Source: an uncultured Aquimarina sp. (GTDB taxonomy: Bacteria; Bacteroidota; Bacteroidia; Flavobacteriales; Flavobacteriaceae). Taken from it: a stretch of DNA of 64,000 bases. Made by a program: the position numbers and the translations under genes. The notes below the pieces were generated by a model that searched no databases, was not told where the DNA came from, and saw nothing but the letters and a program-made list of their open reading frames with translations. The DNA lies in contig CANMLS010000005.1 of NCBI GenBank assembly GCA_947498785.1, positions 62,001-126,000 of the forward strand. The letters are read 5' to 3'. Below are positions 60,809 through 64,000 of the stretch, piece after piece (positions within the stretch are counted from its first letter, which is position 1; each line of letters starts with the position of its first letter).

Positions 60809-62185
60809 ATGAAAGAAGTTTCAGATATTGTATTATTCTTTGGAAGATTTCACCCTTTGGTGGTACACTTTCCAATAGGTTTTCTATTTTTTGCTTTTAT
60901 ATTAGAAGTGTTAGCGCAATACCAAAAGAAAACTCTATTGAAATCTTCTGTGCCTTTAGCATTGTTTTTAGGTTTTTTAAGTGCTTTAGTATCTTGTGTC
61001 TTAGGATATATGCTGTCACTGAGTGGGGATTATAATAGTGATGCACTAGATAAACACTTTTGGTTTGGGATAGGTACAACAGTGATTGCATTTATAGCTT
61101 GGGGTCTAAAAACCAAGAAGTTTAAAATAAAAATCATAGAATCAAGTCGAGTACATATTGCATCTTTAACTTTTGTAGTTGTGTTATTAAGTATTACTGG
61201 TCATTATGGAGGTAATCTAACCCATGGATCAGATTATTTAACAGCGTACCTTCCGTTTGGGAAGCAGGAAAAAGAAAAACTAATTCCAGTTAATTCTATT
61301 GAGGAAGCGCAGGTGTTTGGACATTTTGTAAACCCAATTTTACAAAAGAAATGTGCAAGCTGCCATAATTCAGAAAAGAAAAAAGGGAATTTGTCATTAG
61401 AAAACCCACTATCGATAGTAAAAGGGGGGAAAGGTGGAGCTGTACTTGTATCTGGAAGCGTTCCTGAATCTGAGTTGATTAATAGGGTGTTATTAGACTC
61501 CGAAGATGATAAATTTATGCCTCCAAAAGGGAAAAACCCGTTAACGAATGATGAGATCAAAATATTAGAATATTGGATAGAATCTGCTATGGCTGATTTC
61601 GAAGTAACTGTAGATAGTATAAAAACAGAAGATGAGGTTAAGAATATTATGCGAAAAATGTTGAAGTTAGAAGAAGGTACAACTGCTGATTTGGTAAGCG
61701 CTCCTTCAATTCCTCAAGAGGTAATTAAAGAACTTCGAGCTAATGGAGTTTTTGTAAGAGTGTTAGTTGCAGAATCTAATTTTTTGGATGTTTCTTTACC
61801 ATCTGAAAAGGAAAATAAGGATGAAAAAATGCACCAATTATTTGAGACACTTTTAAAAATTAAAAATAATATTGTATGGTTATCACTACCAGAAAATGGT
61901 ATTAAAGATGATCATTTGAAGACCATAAGTCAGTTTAAACACCTGAAAAAATTACGACTAGAAAAAAACCTTATTACTGATCAAGGTGTAGAATACCTAT
62001 CAGCATTAAACCAATTGGAAAGCCTAAATCTTTATAACAATACGATGGTTACAAATAAAAGTGTTGAGGTTTTTTCTAAAATGGAAAACCTGAAAAAGAT
62101 ATACGTTTGGGGAACATCTGTAAAAAAAGATGATTTATTAAACGACCAGCAGAAGTTTAAAAAGCTTCCTGATTTTGTTTTTTAG
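60809..62185 (+). CDS. DUF2231 membrane domain - PSCyt1 cytochrome - LRR fusion
   Basis: 458 aa. Residues 1-145 hold four TM helices of the DUF2231 type (FHPLVVHFPIGFLFFAFI), ~170-265 a PSCyt1 domain with the haem motif CASCHNSEKKKGNLSL and MPPKGKNPL, and ~340-440 leucine-rich repeats (LPENGIKDDHLKTISQFKHLKKLRL type). The fusion of membrane electron-transfer parts with LRRs recurs in Planctomycetes and some Bacteroidota. Completes the five-gene cluster; probably the membrane electron outlet for the CxxCH proteins. No signal peptide needed because the first TM serves as anchor. Confidence 0.87.
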   Translation: MKEVSDIVLFFGRFHPLVVHFPIGFLFFAFILEVLAQYQKKTLLKSSVPLALFLGFLSALVSCVLGYMLSLSGDYNSDALDKHFWFGIGTTVIAFIAWGLKTKKFKIKIIESSRVHIASLTFVVVLLSITGHYGGNLTHGSDYLTAYLPFGKQEKEKLIPVNSIEEAQVFGHFVNPILQKKCASCHNSEKKKGNLSLENPLSIVKGGKGGAVLVSGSVPESELINRVLLDSEDDKFMPPKGKNPLTNDEIKILEYWIESAMADFEVTVDSIKTEDEVKNIMRKMLKLEEGTTADLVSAPSIPQEVIKELRANGVFVRVLVAESNFLDVSLPSEKENKDEKMHQLFETLLKIKNNIVWLSLPENGIKDDHLKTISQFKHLKKLRLEKNLITDQGVEYLSALNQLESLNLYNNTMVTNKSVEVFSKMENLKKIYVWGTSVKKDDLLNDQQKFKKLPDFVF

Positions 62186-62208
62186 AATAAATATATATCC
62201 TAGTGCGA

Positions 62209-63819
62209 TTAATATTGTGAAACAAACTCTACTAGATTGTCATTTCTTTCTAATTTCAGTTTCTTTCTTAGTCTATATCGTGAGGTGTGTACACTCTCTA
62301 TTGAAATCCCTAGTAGAGAAGACATGTCTTTACTAGAAAAGTTGAGTTTTATTAAGGCGCAAATTTTGAGATCAGTCTGGGTTAATGTTGGGAAATCCTT
62401 TTTAATTTTTTTATAAAAATCTTGATTGATATCTATAAACCTTGCCTCAAATTCTTTCCAATTACTGCCAACACCAGACTGAATAGATTTTATCACTTTA
62501 TTTATAGAGATAGAATTAAGATCTTCTTTGTTGTCAGTAAGCGTATTTTTTAAACCAGCAATAAACTCGTCTTTTTCAATAAGTTGTAATGCGGATTTTG
62601 CTAATTCTTTGTTTTTTAGCTCTATAGCTTTTTTGTTTTCTTTTAGTTTTATTTTTTGTTTTTGTTTTAGTAAAACCTTTTCCCTTTTATGTTTTCGTTT
62701 TAAATTTTTGAATACCATAAAACCAATGATGATAATTGAGAGCAATATTACAAACAATAGTACAGATCTTAGCGTTGATATTTTCTGCATGTGTTCTAGT
62801 TTGAGTAACTTTTGTGCGTTTATAATTTGTTCTTGTTTGTTTTTTTGAATTCGATATTTATCTTTTATCTCAAATAGATATTCATTGTTTTTACTATTTA
62901 TACCAAATATTTTATTTTCTAAACCAATAGCCTCATTTATATGAAAGAATGCTTGTTTGTATTTTTCAGAATTATAATAGAATTTAGATAATTCTTTGTG
63001 ATTTATAATCTGATAATTCATATGGCTATTGTACTTGCTGGATAGTTCTAAAGATTGTATATAATGAAATTTACTTTTCTCTTTATCTCCTTTCATGTCA
63101 TATAATTGTGCAAAAAAGTAATGTACAATGACTAAATAGGACTCGTTATTTTGTTTAAAGTATTCATATGAGCCTATAAGCACCTGTTCGGCGATATCAA
63201 ATTTTTTATCAGTAGCTAATAAAAAAGCTCGCTCTGATTCTAAAAAATAATTTTGAACAGAACTTTTTTGAGAATTGAAATGCATATAACAAGTGTCAAC
63301 ATATTTTTTTGCAGTTTCAAAATCCCTGTTATATCGATAAAAATTCGCTAACGAGAAATAATCACTAATAAGATAACTTGCGTTAATTTCTTTTTTTGAA
63401 AAAAGATCTTTGCTAATACTTAAAGCATTGTCAAAATTTTCTAACGCTTTATTGTTTCTATTATAAAAGCTATATAACCAACCTAGAGACTGGTATACTC
63501 TGGATTTAGAAAATTCATCATTACTCTCTTCTGCCAAAAAAAGAGCTTTCCAGTATCCATCATATGATTTGCCATAATTAAGATTATGACCATATAATTC
63601 GGATAATTCATGAATACTATTTATAAGATTTAAAGTATCTTTTTTGTAAGTAAAGTATTCTATGCTCTTTTCATAATTATGTACAGCCCTATCAAAATTA
63701 AGAAACTTGTTTTTTCTAGCTTCTTCTAAATATTGATTGGTTTGATAGAGTACTTGTCCTAATATAAAATTATGAGATAATATAAATATTAAAAAATATA
63801 ATAATAGTTTTTTATTCAT
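62209..63819 (-). CDS. Membrane TPR-HTH transcriptional regulator
   Basis: 536 aa from ATG 63819 (MNKKLLLYFLIF), which begins a proper signal peptide; ATG 63852 is in frame but adds a basic lead. TPR repeats occupy about 30-330 (periplasmic), one TM helix about 350-372 (SVLLFVILLSIIIIGFMVF), a basic coiled coil (380-430) and a C-terminal LuxR-like HTH (LTQTDLKICALIKLNFSSKDMSSLLGIS, then VHTSRYRLRKKL) in the cytoplasm. This one-component layout is common in Bacteroidota. It is convergent with the cytochrome cluster (23 bp apart) and may sense an envelope signal. Target genes unknown. Confidence 0.88.
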   Translation of the reverse strand: MNKKLLLYFLIFILSHNFILGQVLYQTNQYLEEARKNKFLNFDRAVHNYEKSIEYFTYKKDTLNLINSIHELSELYGHNLNYGKSYDGYWKALFLAEESNDEFSKSRVYQSLGWLYSFYNRNNKALENFDNALSISKDLFSKKEINASYLISDYFSLANFYRYNRDFETAKKYVDTCYMHFNSQKSSVQNYFLESERAFLLATDKKFDIAEQVLIGSYEYFKQNNESYLVIVHYFFAQLYDMKGDKEKSKFHYIQSLELSSKYNSHMNYQIINHKELSKFYYNSEKYKQAFFHINEAIGLENKIFGINSKNNEYLFEIKDKYRIQKNKQEQIINAQKLLKLEHMQKISTLRSVLLFVILLSIIIIGFMVFKNLKRKHKREKVLLKQKQKIKLKENKKAIELKNKELAKSALQLIEKDEFIAGLKNTLTDNKEDLNSISINKVIKSIQSGVGSNWKEFEARFIDINQDFYKKIKKDFPTLTQTDLKICALIKLNFSSKDMSSLLGISIESVHTSRYRLRKKLKLERNDNLVEFVSQY

Positions 63820-64000
63820 CTGTTTCCTAATCAATAATTTTTTACACTCCATAATCTAGAATTAACAAAATTCATTCTTCTTAAATGCTAATTCAATAAA
63901 TCAAATTTAACTAAATAATTCTTTAGCGGTTCGCTGAGGTATGTTTAGGTAAAAGTTGAAAAAAATGATTATTTTTTACTAAATTAACAAAAATTATTAA

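Overview
The window looks like chromosomal DNA of a marine-type member of the Bacteroidota, most likely Flavobacteriaceae. The reasons are low GC (about one third by eye), TAnnTTTG-type -7 promoter elements, type IX secretion (T9SS) C-terminal tails, TonB/STN/DUF4249 and RHS/DUF6443 proteins, lipoproteins with short signal peptides, and Bacteroidota-style double-glycine (GG) leader peptides. No rRNA, tRNA, CRISPR array, prophage or intact insertion sequence was seen.

Layout. 1-6.7 kb: 3' end of pyruvate carboxylase, a membrane TPR protein, and a translationally coupled SGNH-SGNH-MBOAT cluster for O-acylation of an exported polymer. 6.7-11.9 kb: an accessory patch with a repeat element, a uracil-DNA-glycosylase-like gene whose 3' end is repeated on the far side of an astacin protease, small lipoproteins, and gene wreckage (TetR relic, IS1595-type transposase relic, doubly broken NAD(P)H oxidoreductase) around an intact Crp-family regulator. 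11.9-18.5 kb: an export/uptake operon (unknown exported protein, STN-TonB receptor, DUF4249 lipoprotein, macroglobulin-like protein). 18.5-20.7 kb: an M43 metalloprotease bracketed by two copies of a ~165-bp direct repeat. 20.7-29.4 kb (minus strand): a complete trp operon trpE-G-D-C-(SDR)-F-B-A preceded by a textbook leader-peptide attenuator with three Trp codons. 29.4-33.6 kb: MarR/YceI pair, two thioredoxin-fold and two rhodanese proteins, an SH3b protein.

33.7-53.3 kb is the most unusual part. An ECF-like sigma factor and a membrane anti-sigma factor with periplasmic TPRs are divergent from a giant secreted TPR-CHAT (caspase-like) protein, followed by two secreted leucine-rich/L-domain-like proteins, a 21-bp phased palindrome array, two giant RHS proteins and an array of GG-leader peptide genes. 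A strict motif, GTAAC-15 nt-(T)ACATT, lies upstream of the sigma gene itself, the first LRR gene, the RHS pair and at least three units of the peptide array. I infer that these genes form one sigma-controlled, envelope-sensing regulon, possibly triggered by CHAT proteolysis of the anti-sigma factor. The peptide array contains tandem terminators, a covarying H-type pseudoknot and two Cys-rich precursors that each carry one inactivating change.

53.4-62.2 kb: a 'planctomycete-type' cluster (LamG lipoprotein, PSCyt1/DUF1549/LamG/DUF1553 protein, DUF1501 protein, beta-propeller, DUF2231-cytochrome-LRR protein). 62.2-63.8 kb: a membrane TPR-HTH regulator on the minus strand.
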